A DNA stretch of 64,000 nucleotides from Paulinella micropora (GCA_019918135.1 WBZZ01005365.1:5001-69000), one strand, 5' to 3'. Shown: positions 11,525 to 22,594, counted from the stretch's first letter. Numbers and translations are program-made. Notes: a model not told the origin generated them from the letters alone.

Positions 11525-13000
11525 TTCATGACTTAGGTTGAGGTGGGCCCCCTACGTCGAGGTCGGGTTCACCTGTTTCCAGTACAGCTCGCCCAGACTT
11601 GCTCCTTCCCGCCCCAAACTTTCACCACGACTTCCTCCCCACACTTCCCACCACACGTAACACGCAGGACCCTATTTCGTGACTTAGGTTGAGGTGGGCC
11701 CTTAGGTCGAGGTCGGAATCCGTGGTCGGATTCACCTTGTTTCCAGTACAGCTCGCCTAGATTTGCTCCTTTCCGCTTCATACTTTTACCACGACTTCTT
11801 CCACGCAGTTCCCACCAAACGTAGTACACACAGCGAAATTTCCTGACTTAGGTCGAGGTGGGCCCTTAGGTCGAGGTCGGCTGCACCCTGTTTCCTGCAT
11901 AGTTCGCCCGGACTTACTCCTTCCCGCCACAAACTTTCACCACGACTTCTCCCCCACACTTCCCACCACACGTAACACCCTCCACGCAATGTCGTACCTT
12001 AGGTCGAGGTCGGCGCTTAGGTCGAGGTCGGTTACACCCTGTTTACCGTGCACCTTGCCCAGACTTGCTCCTTCCGGCTCCAAACTTTCACCACGGCTTT
12101 TTCCTCACACTTCCCACCACACGTAACACCCAGGACGAAATTTTGTGACTTAGGTCGAGGTCGGCGCTTAGGTCGAGGTCGGATTTACCCTGTTTACAGC
12201 GCAGCTCGCCCAGACTTGCTCCTTCCCGCTCCAAACTTTCACCACTTCTTCTTGTTCACAGTTCCCACCGAACACAACATCCAGGACGAACTTTCAAGCC
12301 TGAGGTCGAGATTGGCGCTTATTAGGTGGAAGTCGGATTTACCACTGTTTCCCTTGCACCTCGCGCAGACTTGCTCCTTCCCGCTCCAAACTTTCACCAC
12401 GACTTCTGCCCCACACTTCCCACCACACGTAACACGCAGGACCAAATTTCGAGACTTAGGTTGAGGTGGGCACTTAGGTCGAGGTCGGCTGCACCCTGCT
12501 TACAGTGCACCTTACCCAGACTTGCTCCCTCCCGCTCCAAACTTTCACCACTACTTTTCCTTGCCATTTCCCACCAGACGTACCACCCACAACGAGCTTT
12601 CGTAACTTAGATCGAGGTCAGCCCTTAGGACGAGGTCGGCTGCACCCTGTTTACCTTGCACCTCACCCAGACTTGCTCCTTCCCCCCTCCAAACTTTCAT
12701 CACTACTTTTTCCTGGCATTTCCCACCAAACGCAACACCCACAGCGAACTTTCGTAACTTAGGTCGAGGTCAGCCCTTACGTCGAGGTCGGCTGCACCCT
12801 GTTTACCGTGCACCTTACCTCTAATTCTTCCCCACACTCCCCCCCCCCGCCCCCCCCTCCCTCCCGCGCCCCCCCCCCCGCCCAACGTACCACCCACGAC
12901 GAACTTTCAAACCTGAGGTCGAAGTGGGCGCTGTTTACCGTGCACCTTACCCATACTTTCTTCTTCCCGCCTCAAACTTGCTCGTTACATGATCCGCTGT
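11525..13000. repeat. Satellite-like tandem array, about 150-bp unit, about 10 copies
   Basis: The marker CTTAGGTCGAGGT recurs, with changes, at about 11,533, 11,685, 11,847, 11,998, 12,149, 12,300, 12,454, 12,607, 12,758 and 12,911. Each unit also carries CACCCTGTTTAC, CAGACTTGCTCCTTCC, CAAACTTTCACCACGACTT and CCCACCACACGTAACAC blocks. Copies differ by roughly 10-20 percent. One copy carries an inserted C-rich run near 12,838-12,880. No gene is expected here. Confidence 0.9.
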
Positions 13001-13422
13001 CCATGCCCTTGATACAGGTATTAATTTCCACTTCCACCGCTGCACCCGAAACTCCGTCGAAAGAACCAAATGTACATGATGCAGCGTCCAACTCCATGCA
13101 CTTGGGGCAGATATTATACACCATTCCCTTTTCGCTCCCTTGCCACTATATGTATCTTGACAGCCTCACCTTGTGCACAGCAGACACTTGCGCCTGCACA
13201 TTCCCTTGTGTGGAAACACTCAGCGTGTTCACTACCACTTACATTAACGCTTGCTTCGTTCTGCCAGGGTTCATACCAAACACTTCTGTTGCAGCATCCC
13301 TGTTACAGCATCCCTGTAGCTAATTAACACTTCAATATCGAGGAACTTGTCATTACCGGCATAATCTTTTTTAATTAAAGGTCTTTCTCACCGCCGCAGT
13401 CCATGATAACGAAATAAGACTT
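13001..13422. other. Intergenic, nothing recognised
   Basis: Unique GC-balanced sequence between the satellite and the minus-strand element. A duplicated GTTACAGCATCCCTGT-type segment occurs near 13,300. No convincing gene. Confidence 0.4.
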
Positions 13423-14415
13423 TTAATTCCAACAAGTTTCCCACAACACGTTAGTCTTTGCCACGCTGCTTTTTCCTGAACAGGTAAGGATTGTGACACC
13501 CCGATCAACAAGCTCAACCAAGCTCCGCCATGTCAAATTCATAACTTCATCATAACTTAACTTCCAACGACTGTTTTCAGCTAACAAGTCAAATGTTTCC
13601 CTTCCCACCTTCTTAGCTAACACTTTCAAGCCAATGATTTCTCCCGCACATTTGTTCTTCAAATTCTGCACCAGCGCTCCCACTAGAGTTTTAGAGTTAA
13701 GGAGTTCCAAGTCCGCGTTCGCCTTCCGAAGAGATACGCGGCCCTTCACCAAATGATACTCAGACACCTCCTGCCATACACGTCCTGGCCTATTCAGCAC
13801 TTCTACATAATCGTCAATCCCAGGAGAGGGTTTAAAACCAAAAGTCCGAACACGCAGCGGCCAAGTTGTACTTCCAGGATCTACTTCCGTGACCTGACTT
13901 ACGAGGTATTCCCCTTCTGGAGATCCAAATCGCGTGAAGGTGTTCCAATACCTGATGATATCGCCAGCTCTTATTTCGGCCTGGACTGTTTTGGGACCGT
14001 CGCCCTCTACTACCTTGGTGACTTGCACACTGTCGTCATCACTGTCGTCGCTGACTTCAATCTCCCGCCCTGTAGAGAAAGAGCAAGACACAGAGAGAGA
14101 CAGAGAGAGTGTATGGCACTTTTAATCGTGAATCATAGGGTTACAACCAAACTACACTTCGGCAGTTACTAACCCCAAATGCGCCATCGTTTAGCCCATT
14201 CATCTATTTCCTCGTCAGAGTCCACGGGACGCTGTTCTTTCGTCATGATTGCGTCCACGTCCTCCTCTATCATGCGTTTAAATACACGCTTGCGCATCTT
14301 GTTTCCTGTTGCTTCACTTCCCCTATAGCTACTAACAATGGTGCTGCTGCTGCTGCTTGGCTTGCGCACATTCTTGTTTCTTGTTGCTACACTTCCCCTA
14401 CTCGTGACGGTGCTG

Positions 14416-14450
<35 letters not shown>

Positions 14451-14463
14451 GCTACTGCTACTG

Positions 14464-14505
<42 letters not shown>

Positions 14506-14569
14506 ATACTAATACTACCACTACCACTACTACTAGTACTACTAGTACTAGTACTAGCACTACCACTAG

Positions 14570-14633
<64 letters not shown>

Positions 14634-14732
14634 GCTGCTGGTTTTGGATCCGGAAACAGTACTTCGCCTTTCAAGATTCCCGTTCTCACGCGCTTGCCGC
14701 TCCGACCCTTGGTTTCCATTCCCCACCTTCAC
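13423..14732 (-). CDS. Two exons of an unrecognised protein with poly-Ser tract
   Basis: The upstream exon (about 14,170-14,732) has a long Ser tract encoded by a TAC/GTA-type microsatellite, then VFKRMIEEDVDAIMTKEQR and EIDEWAKRWRIWG. A donor GTTAGT follows, and an acceptor CTCTACAG lies at about 14,070. The downstream exon begins GREIEVSDDSDDDSVQVTKV and contains GDIIRYWN...EGEYLVSQVTEV...LRVRTFGFKP, a beta-rich SH3/chromo-barrel-like pattern, ending before TAA at 13,423. Function unknown. It may be the 3' part of the integrase element or a separate host gene. Confidence 0.45.
14410..14640. repeat. Trinucleotide microsatellite (CTA/CTG)n
   Basis: A run of CTA with CTG and CCA variants covers about 230 bp. 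On the minus strand it reads mainly as Ser (AGT/AGC) within the exon above. Confidence 0.9.
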
Positions 14733-15221
14733 TACTGCTGGTGAACCATAAGGAGCTTCCCTTGCATGTTTGCCATCTTGTCCGTTCGCCTCTTGGCTTG
14801 CCTGTCTCTTGCTTTCCCTTTCCTAAAATTGCCAATCTTTCCTGCTTGCGACAAAGTCACTCAAAGCTTGCCACTGCGCTCTGTCCATACGTCCTGGCTC
14901 CGACCCAGTCGTCATGCGGATGTTTTTGCTTATCACAGTGCAGTTCTTGTCCAATTGCATCGACACCGCCCAGGGTTCTGTAACATTCCTGGCTCGATCT
15001 ATGCTGCGACTCACCAAATACTGGACGGTTTTGCCCCCATCCACGTACAAGGGCGCCAGTGTTTTATACAAAGCAGGAGGGGCTTGTTTATTATTCCTGG
15101 TCGCTGCCTGTGCAGCGCGAATTCCTACTGGGTGTCACACGTGTATCTCACCACTCGAAAAATCCGAGGCCGCCTGCGTGACTGTTCCTACGTACACCTG
15201 CTTCTTGACCTCAACCGCTAG

Positions 15222-15375
15222 CAGCACTGTCCATCATGCCCGTGTCAGTGTTTTCTTCTCCGGCGGCCTGTACGACCGCTTCTTGCTCCCGTACCAACAG
15301 CCTCTGGAACTCTTCGCTTTGTACGCCTATCCTTACTTGTGCCTCCATCAGCCACTTCTCGGGGACCTACTCACA
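15222..15375 (-). CDS. Small exon-like open segment
   Basis: On the minus strand a segment bounded by AG and GT reads VPEKWLMEAQVRIGVQSEEF and continues as a Glu/Gln-rich helix. A second short segment just downstream reads VKKQVYVGTVTQAASDFSS before a GTGAGA donor. These look like short exons of the same transcript as the neighbours. No family recognised. Confidence 0.3.
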
Positions 15376-15525
15376 CCAAGCTCAACAAGACACTCCCTCC
15401 TGCAATACCGCAACAAGAACATACTCTCTCGTGTTCATTTCCTTGATACACTGTGCTCATAGCCCTTCACTGTTCAGAGTTTCAATAAGCACATGCATTC
15501 ATCTCGTTTTTCATACATCACTCAG

Positions 15526-16387
15526 CTAGAGGTTTCCTGGCATCCTTACCAGAGGCAGTAGCGTTGGATAGCTTTGCCAGTGATCATCAAGATGTAGCCC
15601 CTGACTGGAGATATCCCATTCCACCTCAGGCTCTTCCCTTTCGTAAAACACTGCAGACGCCATACCGGGTTGCTTCTTCGCACTCTCCCACTTGGACGCA
15701 GTATGTGGTCCGTCCGGCCTCCAATGGTCAGGCATGACAGTAACACGATGGTCGTCCACCCGCAACCACCTCTCCAGAATCGGACACCACACAATCGCCC
15801 AGTAGTGCCCATGCCGGCAGCTGGAGGACTCATCGTGCACTAAAATTGATTTCAGCCTGTACTTCCTACCCGACCCGGGACCCGTCAGGCGACTTGGTGC
15901 CCACGCGCTCGGGTCCCAGACATCCGACGCCAGCGGGCCTGCCTCCACAAGTAGGAAGCTTGGAATGCCATTCCTCCCTGGTCACAGCACGTGCCACTTC
16001 TAGCATACCTGCAAGTAATTCCATAGCATCTTGCTGGACACCAATACCTTGCACACGCAAAGAACGCCACGTATCGCTTGCGTCAACAACTCTAGGCCCG
16101 GTTTCCCTCACACCATGCACGGTGCGGCGCAGCTTCTTGAGGGCGCAGTCCGGGCAGGACGTCTTGGTACAAGCTTTTTGCTGCTGCGCGTTACAAGAAA
16201 AAGCAAACTCGCAAACCACAGGGGCGTTGATGCAGCATGTATTCCCTGTGTTTGACAGCCCCGCGTAGGTAGGCCCGACATCTGACCGCTTCACTGCAAG
16301 CTTCCGGCGAGACTGTTTTCCTGCTTCCGCGCCTTTTCCTGCTCCCTGGCCTGCAGCCTTTTGGTTAGCGTTGTTGCCAGGTTCCAC
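15526..16387 (-). CDS. Ubiquitin-specific protease (USP, C19)-like domain
   Basis: The minus strand shows the Cys box TYAGLSNTGNTCCINA (consensus GLxNxGNTCYxNA), then CNAQQQKACTKTSCPDCALKK, which may be a zinc finger, QQDAMELLAGML (consensus QQDAHEF), and the His box YRLKSILVH...CRHGHYWAIVW...WLRVDDHRVTVM. These are the defining USP boxes, so the domain should cleave ubiquitin isopeptide bonds if intact. It lies downstream of the integrase on the same strand, so it is probably carried by the element. The two halves lie in different frames, consistent with an intron or with decay. Confidence 0.7.
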
Positions 16388-16845
16388 TCCCGTTGGTTTG
16401 CCACTGTTGCCTGATGGTCCTCGCTTGTTAATTTCCTGCCGATGAGTTTCTTCAGCTGTGGGTTCGCAGGGATTGCCTTGGTCCAGTGGTGCTTCTTGCC
16501 TGCGTCAGGTGCTGGTCCCGAAGACGTAGACTTGTCGTTGTGTTCCTTCTCACTGACTGGTATCGCCTTTGTGATCATTACTATCTTGGCCTTCCGCTCG
16601 CCTGGTGTACGCCGCTGATCACTATCAACCCCTTGCAAACCTTCCATCACTGGTTCTGGCTCCGCCATCTGCATGTTTTGCGCAATCGTCCTCCCCTGTT
16701 CCTTGGCAGCTCGTTCACTCTCGTCATCATCGGCCATCAGCATGTGTGCTTTACACAACTGCGCAACAGTGACTTTCTGGATCGTGTACTCAGACATGAG
16801 CGGTTTTCTTTGCATCGACTGCTTCAACTTCTTACACTGTAACAT
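16291..16845 (-). CDS. Linker segment between integrase and USP
   Basis: An open minus-strand segment rich in Lys, Gln and Glu (YTIQKVTVAQLCKAHMLMAD...KAKIVMITKAIP). No domain recognised. It joins the SH3-like segment and the USP domain in order and overlaps the start of the USP segment. Confidence 0.35.
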   Translation of the reverse strand: MLQCKKLKQSMQRKPLMSEYTIQKVTVAQLCKAHMLMADDDESERAAKEQGRTIAQNMQMAEPEPVMEGLQGVDSDQRRTPGERKAKIVMITKAIPVSEKEHNDKSTSSGPAPDAGKKHHWTKAIPANPQLKKLIGRKLTSEDHQATVANQREWNLATTLTKRLQAREQEKARKQENSLAGSLQ

Positions 16846-17222
16846 CAGCTCCCGAAAAGTCCAAACGTTTCACGCTCCCGCTTCGGAACTAGGGTGATCC
16901 TGTCAAGGTACTGCGGTTCATCCACTTGTCCATGCAGTGTAACCAGAGTGTAGAGTTTTGTCAGACGCGGTTTTTGCTTCTCTTCAACCCCGTCCTGAGT
17001 CAGCCGTTGCTTCTTGCTTTTTGGCTTCTCCATGTCCCTGATGGACCACACTACGCCTGGTATATGCGCACATTTCCAAAGCTTGTTCTTGGTGGTGAAG
17101 TCTTGCGTCTCTGGGAAGAAAAACACAGTATCGCCAACACGAATGTCCTGAGCGGTCACCACAATTTCTCTGTCACGTTTGGCGATCTGTCTCTTAATGC
17201 TGGCGAGCTTGGAGGCCACCAA
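16845..17222 (-). CDS. SH3-like integrase C-terminal domain
   Basis: The segment contains DIRVGDTVFFFPE, LWKCAHIPGVVWSI, LYTLVTLHGQVDEPQYLDRI and TLVP: a small beta barrel like the C-terminal domains that follow retroviral-type integrase cores. It lies directly downstream of the DDE core on the same strand. Confidence 0.45.
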   Translation of the reverse strand: MVASKLASIKRQIAKRDREIVVTAQDIRVGDTVFFFPETQDFTTKNKLWKCAHIPGVVWSIRDMEKPKSKKQRLTQDGVEEKQKPRLTKLYTLVTLHGQVDEPQYLDRITLVPKRERETFGLFGS

Positions 17223-17475
17223 GTCCTTCTGGGTCAGTTTCGCTTCCCACTCTTCCTTGTCCCACCTGTACGCTGCCTTGTCGTCCTCCGTCAGGTGTCG
17301 GCCAGCGAGTTTTAGTTGTTTGTCTCCTTCTTGCCCTTCCGGAACATCGCTGTCGTCTCCGTCCTCTTCACTGTCGTCGTCAGGAACGAAATCCCACTCC
17401 GTGTCGTCCGCCTCCGACTCGTCTGCTTAGGACAAATCGTCCGGCAACTCCTCCAGTACGCCCAGGTCCACTTCT

Positions 17476-19005
17476 TCATCCGCACCGAGCCCGAGGTTCA
17501 GGTCGATAGATATACCTGGTATCGGCAGCAGCAATAGTCTGCACCCAAGACAGATTCATACCATAATCGATAGAATCCTTGAATAACAAACACCAGAAAA
17601 CAGGCAAGACCTGCTCACTTTGCACGGGTGTGTCCCCATCCTCGCTGACCCTTTTCTTGTTATTCAAGGATTCTATCGTGTGCTGTAGTTGAACAGGATA
17701 CGTCTTCACGTCACCGATCTTTTTGAACATCCTCCTCTGCTGCCTTACGACGGAAACCGCTCGCTCAATGAAGCCCCGTCCCTGCGGCCTCCTGATCCTC
17801 GACCGCCTCAAGTTGCCTGCTGCCCTGCTGACGCCCCAGTCTCTTTCCAAAATCTTAACAAACTCCCCGAAGAACTCTGAGCCGTGGTCCACGTACACGA
17901 TAGGAGACACTGTCATGCCAGCTTGAGACAGCAACTGCATGACATGCTCACAAAATGCTGCCACTGCACGGGAGTTTGGATTTTTGAGGTCCTTGCCCTT
18001 GCTTGATACGAGATGCTTTGCCCAGTACATCTTGGTTGCGTGGTCTCCAACCAGCACCACCCAGTGATTCCCATCCTTGAAACAATCAAACTGGAGCATA
18101 TAACACTTGAAAAACAGACACATCGGTCGGTGGATAGGTCGTGGCTGAGAAGGTTGGTGTTTGTTCGTGTTAATGAGGAAACACGTGCAGTGCCTACTGT
18201 ACACTTGGCACAGATCTCGTGGAAGGTTCACGGAGGTTTCTTCTACGTTACTGTGCATAGCCTTGCCTCCTTTGGTGTGGGTCCTGCGTCCTTCATGTGC
18301 ATGCGCGAGATGCAGGACCGGCAGAAGATCACGCAGCCGCAGGACCCTCCTGTAGGTACCCACGGCCCCTTGTGGCACCGCCTTGTTGAAACTCTTCGCC
18401 GCGAGCACGCTTGCTGCTTCCTTCAGCTTCGCCTCCATGCTCGGGTCCTGGTATGCACGAACTTGTTTCAAAGCAGCGTTCACCTTGTTCAGGGTTTTCA
18501 TCCACCCTCCATTTTTCTTGTCACGTGGTACTCTTGATCTTCGGTGGATCACAAGGTACAGCGCCTCCTTACCGCTCTTATCATGCCTTACCACCAGCAG
18601 CCGCTTGCCTTTTTTCTTGGATTGCTTATACTTTTGGTAGTAGTATTCTGTAGCTTCATCTACCTTTGGCTCTTTCCACGCTTTCACTTCCTCGATGGCC
18701 ATGCTCCATTCCGTATCAGACAAATACGTGCGGTATTTCGATTTTTCCTGCAAGTACTGCTTGACTACGTCCGCGAGTTTTCCATCACCCACCTCTTTTA
18801 GCTCTTCCTCGGTGTAACCCTTGCGGCGAAGCTTCCTGCCTACCTTCCCCACCCCGTCGCGAACCTTGGCCTTCTTGGGTTTCTTGGAGCTACGTCGTGA
18901 AGTAGCCTTTCCGTGTACCCGCCATTTTAACTTCCTCCGCTTTTTGTTCTTGCGAGTTCCACTTCCTCCTTCTCCCTCGTCCTCTTCCTCCTCGTCCTCT
19001 CCCAC
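17476..19005 (-). mobile_element. Retroviral-type (rve) DDE integrase core
   Basis: From the acidic head the segment passes through a basic region and a small domain (YLVIHRRSRVPRDKKNGGWM) into the catalytic core. First strand: FKDGNHWVVLVGDHATKMYWA (first Asp). Second: IVYVDHGSEFFGEFVKIL (second Asp). Helix: GFIERAVSVVRQQRRMFKK (Glu). This is the RNase-H fold integrase used by LTR elements, Polintons and Ginger transposons. Treated here as a fossil. Confidence 0.65.
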
Positions 19006-19500
19006 CTCGCCATCTTCCTCGTCGCCCTCTTTTTTCTCTTCTTCTTCCTCCTCTTTGTCTTTCTCTTTTTCACTTCCCTCCTGTTCTTGTTCCTCCTCAT
19101 CCTCTCCCCCCTCGTCATCTTCCTCGTCGCCCCCTTTTTTCTCTTCTTCTTCCTCCTCTTTGTCTTTCTCTTTTTCACTTCCCTCCTGTGCTTGTTCCTT
19201 CTCATCCTCTCCCCCCTCGTCATCCTCCTCGTCGACTTCTTTTTTCTCTTGTTCTTCCTCCTCTTCTTGTCTTTCTCTTTGTCACTTCCCTCCTGTTCTT
19301 GTTCCTCCTCATCCTCTCCCCCCTCGTTATCCTCCTCGTCGCCCTCTTGTCTCTCTTCTTCTTCCTCCTCTTTGTCTTTCTCTTTGTCACTTCCCTCCTG
19401 TTCTTGTTCCTCCTCATCCTCTCCCCCTCGTCATCCTCCTCGTCGCCCTCTTGTTTCTCTTCTTCCTCATCCTTTTGTGGCTGCTTCTTTTGCTTGTCGT
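18960..19500 (-). repeat. Acidic coding repeat, about 117-bp unit
   Basis: About five units of CCTCCTGTTCTTGTTCCTCC-type sequence encode, on the minus strand, a Glu/Asp/Lys-rich repeat such as EEQEQEGSDKEKDKEEEEE. The period is a multiple of three, so the repeat stays in frame. It forms the acidic head before the integrase. Confidence 0.75.
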
Positions 19501-19754
19501 GCTCTTCCTCTTCCTTTCCTCTCTCTTTCTCTTGGTCTTGCCCACTCGTGTCCTCCCCTTCTTGCTCTTCTTCCTCCTTGTCCTCTTTCTCCTCTTCCTC
19601 CTCTTCCTCCTCTTCCTCTTCGCCTTTGTCTTGCCCACCCTTGTCATTCCCTTTGTGCCTTCTTCCTCCTCGTCCTCTTGCTCCTCTTCCTCTTTCTCTT
19701 GTTCTTGCTCACCCTTGCCCGTCCTTTGGTGCCCTTCTTCCTCCTCGTCCTTTC

Positions 19755-19895
19755 CTGCTCTGTAGAAGAAGAAGAAGAAGAAGAAGAAGAGAAGAAGAAG
19801 AAGAAGAAAAGAAGAAGATGAGAAGAAGAAGAAGAAGAAGAAGCAAAAGAAGAAGAAGCAAAAGAAGAAGAAGAAGAAGAAGAAGTAGAAGGAGG
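19755..19895. repeat. (GAA)n purine tract
   Basis: An almost pure AAG/GAA run with two short interruptions. It abuts pyrimidine-rich sequence on its left, giving a sharp purine-pyrimidine switch. Confidence 0.9.
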
Positions 19896-20009
19896 CTCAG
19901 CTTTTCTACCTTTGCTCGTGTTGCAAGTGGTCTTGTTGTTCTTGCTCTTGTTTTTCTGGCTCTTCTTGTTCTTCTTGTTCCTTTCCTTCGTTGCGTTCTG
20001 CTTTCTCTT

Positions 20010-20150
20010 TGCTGCGGCCGTTCTCTCAAATTCTGCATTAGGCGTTGCGGGCCGTTCTCTCAACTTCTGCATTAGGGGCAGACGTTCTTTCAACTGGTAA
20101 CGATCCTCGATCATGCTGTATTAGGCGCTGCAGACGTTCTCTCAACCTCT
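20010..20150. repeat. Degenerate tandem repeat, about 40-50 bp
   Basis: CTGCATTAGGCG...GACGTTCTCTCAA-type units recur about four times with differences. No gene is visible in them. Confidence 0.6.
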
Positions 20151-20534
20151 GCCTGTATGGTTCTTGTCGCCAGTCCTGGGTTTTCTGCAGACAGAGTGAA
20201 ACACGCATCACGCTACATCGCAGATTTACAACACTTGACTACCAGCACATACAACCCGACAAGATCACAGCTAGCAGCTAGCAACAGCCGCGAAGTCAAA
20301 ATTTCACCCACCTGCAGCTGCAGGTTCGGCGCCCCAAGCAACAGTGCTTGTGGTGACGTATCCATAAGAAACTGTAGCAGGAACGCGAGCATATTGATCG
20401 CGCGGTCGCCGCCCTCGCGTGAAATTGGTACCTGCGTATGCAATTCATCAACAAACTGCGCTACAATCCAATTTTACACTCCCGTGCAACAAGCAACGAC
20501 TCTTTCATGACGGGGTACGACGGGCCCGGGGCAG

Positions 20535-20960
20535 AGGTACCTGCACTCTTTTGACCATGAACTCCGCACCGCGGTCTATGCCTACCAATCCAATTTGACG
20601 CAGGAACTCATAGAATTTTTCCTGTAGCTGGGAATCCGGCCACTCGACGTTGGATTGCGAAACGTTAACGTAAAACACTGGGTTGCGGCGCCCGTATAGT
20701 AGCCGGGTGTTGTTATGGTACATCAACAACGTCCAGTGCGCAGAACCTTCAAGGCACGTGTACATAGGCATCACCACACCGCGACACTCCTGGAGTCTAC
20801 CAGGCACACACGTGCAACCACATGAAACAGTAAACTGGCCCAAGCTTCGTTTATCAATCAATGCGATTGTACCTGTCGGCGGGCCAGAAGCGAGACGCGA
20901 ACTCCCGTGCCTTGTCTGGTCCCTTCCGGAGGAGCAGTTCGTGGAAAGCAGGTGACACCA
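20535..20960 (-). CDS. Ulp1-like cysteine protease fragment
   Basis: The segment GVVMPMYTCLEGSAHWTLLMYHNNTRLLYG resembles the His strand of Ulp1/adenain-type (C48) proteases (iPi...HWsL...yDS). It is followed by VEWPDSQLQEKFYEFLRQIG. The matching catalytic Asp and Cys parts are not clear, so this is tentative. Ulp1-like proteases are frequent cargo of eukaryotic transposons and would suit the USP next door. Confidence 0.3.
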
Positions 20961-21239
20961 ACATAAATTTATTGCGGACATGGATGTCTCCAGAAAGACG
21001 TCCCAGGGCCCACATCATCACGCGCCGGTCTACCTCTTTCGCGGGGTTGCTTATTGCCTATCAGCATCAACCATAGTACACGTGGCAAAAGACCAGCGAT
21101 ACAGCAATAATAGACCTGGACATCGACGTCAGTGAAGCTTGTCTTGTTCCAGTTCAGCCCGAAAAAACCTGGGTCTGCAATTTGTGGAGGAGGGTCGCAA
21201 TTTGATTTTTCATCCTCTCCATGCAACCACTCTGGTAGA

Positions 21240-21440
21240 GACTGAGAAGAAGAGGGGGGAGAGGGGGAAGAGGAGGAAGAGGAGGAAGAGGAGGAAGAGA
21301 AGGAAGAGGAGGAAGAGGAGGAAGAGGAGGAAGAGGAGGAAGAGGAGGAAGAGGAGGAAGTGGATGAGGAGGAAGAGGAGGAAGAGGAGGAAGAGGAGGA
21401 AGAGGAGGAAGAGGAGGAAGAGGGAGAGGAGGGGGGGTGG
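21240..21440. repeat. (AGGAAG)n purine tract
   Basis: A GAGGAAGAG hexa/nonanucleotide run of about 190 bp. It reads as Ser/Pro or Leu runs on the minus strand and Arg/Lys on the plus strand; none of these is likely to be a real protein. Confidence 0.85.
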
Positions 21441-21539
21441 AAGAGGTGGGAGAGAGGCATGCCACTGGCAGCACAAGTTTGGTGGAGCTGCTAGGTAACG
21501 TAACACTCGCGTACGGGTTGCGTGCAAAATGCAAAAAAG

Positions 21540-22103
21540 TACATACGTTGTTGACACTAGCTTCCTGACCGCTGTAGGCTCCACATCCTTCTTCCTGAGC
21601 TGATTGATAATCACTGGCTCATTTATACCTGGTTGCCACCACGAAGCACGATAGGAAGGAAAAGATGAACAAGCAGACAACCAAGCAGAAACAGGAGAAG
21701 AAGGAGAAGCTTGAAGCTCTAGATCTTGAAGACACTCCTTGCAAATGTTAGCCAACTCCTGGTCGACTACTAGCTCCGACAAGTTGCCAAAAAATTGTAT
21801 TGACTTCACGACACCCGAAGCAGTGTCCTTGCCCAACAGATCTGCTAAATTCTTCCCTTCCTCCGCTTTCAGAAATTGCATGAACGGGGCCAGCGTCTGG
21901 ATGTATCGACTTCGAAGGTGCACGCTGTCGTCGCCCGTGGGAGGTAGGGTGATGTATCTAAAGCACTCTCCTGGACTTGCAATTCGAAAATCGTCAGCTT
22001 CGCTGCCAGCCAGAACATGATCAACATCCCCTGGAATCGGGAGCAGGTACCTACGTAGAGAACAACGGTGTGCGATCACGTCATTGGGTGAGCACAAAGC
22101 CAC
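21540..22103 (-). CDS. Unrecognised protein segment (helical)
   Basis: A non-repetitive minus-strand segment: YLLPIPGDVDHVLAGSEADD, FMQFLKAEEGKNLADLLGKD, VKSIQFFGNLSELVVDQELA and VIINQLRKKDVEPTAVRKL. Composition and lack of low complexity suggest real coding, probably one or more exons. No family recognised. It sits upstream of the Ulp1-like segment on the same strand. Confidence 0.35.
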
Positions 22104-22136
22104 ACCATCCAGGTCTACCCACCTTAAGCTTGCCTA

Positions 22137-22575
22137 GTCGCTGGTTGTCTGGTGCATTGACAACTCATACCACACATTCCAGAAGCGTTTGCGTTGCTCC
22201 GGTATAAATCTGGCCACATCTGCGGAACCCCGTTGATTTGCAACACCCGGCGCTTTGACATGTACAGTAACCCGGACCTCCGCAACAGCAGCTTGTTCCT
22301 CTAAGACCAGGTTCTGTCCTTCTTGCCTCTTCTTCTGCTTCTTCGGTTGCTCGTGCTTCACTTGCTTCGGTTGGTCCTCTAAGACCAGGTTCTGTCTTTC
22401 TTGCCTCTCCTTGCGCTTCTTTTGTTGCTTGTCCTTCACTTGCTTCGTTTGGTCCCTCCTTCTTGGGCTTCTTGTCTTGGTGGAAGATGAGGAGGATCTT
22501 AGGTTTCTTCTCTCGGTGGAAGAGGATGATCTTAGGCTTCTTCTCTTGGTGGAAGAGGAGGAGGAGTCCTGCCAA
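22137..22575 (-). CDS. Lys/Glu-rich repetitive segment
   Basis: The minus-strand frame ending at about 22,137 reads QERQNLVLEDQPKQVKHEQP and QEGQNLVLEEQAAVAEVRVT, then GSADVARFIPEQRKRFWNVW. NLVLE(D/E)Q occurs twice, marking an internal duplication, and a KKPKI-type repeat lies upstream. Likely exons of the same minus-strand transcript. Function unknown. Confidence 0.3.
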
Positions 22576-22594
22576 AGATATTATTAACAGCTTC

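Larger units (their letters stand above)
13423..20100 (-). mobile_element. Integrase- and USP-bearing mobile element (fossil or spliced)
   Basis: The minus strand carries, in transcription order, a Glu/Lys-rich repeat head, a retroviral-type DDE integrase core, an SH3-like C-terminal domain, a linker, a ubiquitin-specific-protease domain, and then further exon-like segments. An integrase of this fold with no reverse transcriptase seen nearby fits Ginger-like or other rve-integrase transposons, but an LTR-type origin is possible. Pieces lie in several frames, some separated by GT-AG introns. I did not find its termini. It looks old or heavily spliced. Confidence 0.55.

Noticed and set aside
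21240-21440. AGGAAG tract or spacer tandem repeats as a CRISPR array
   Set aside because: No conserved repeat with unique spacers; these are simple satellites in eukaryotic DNA.
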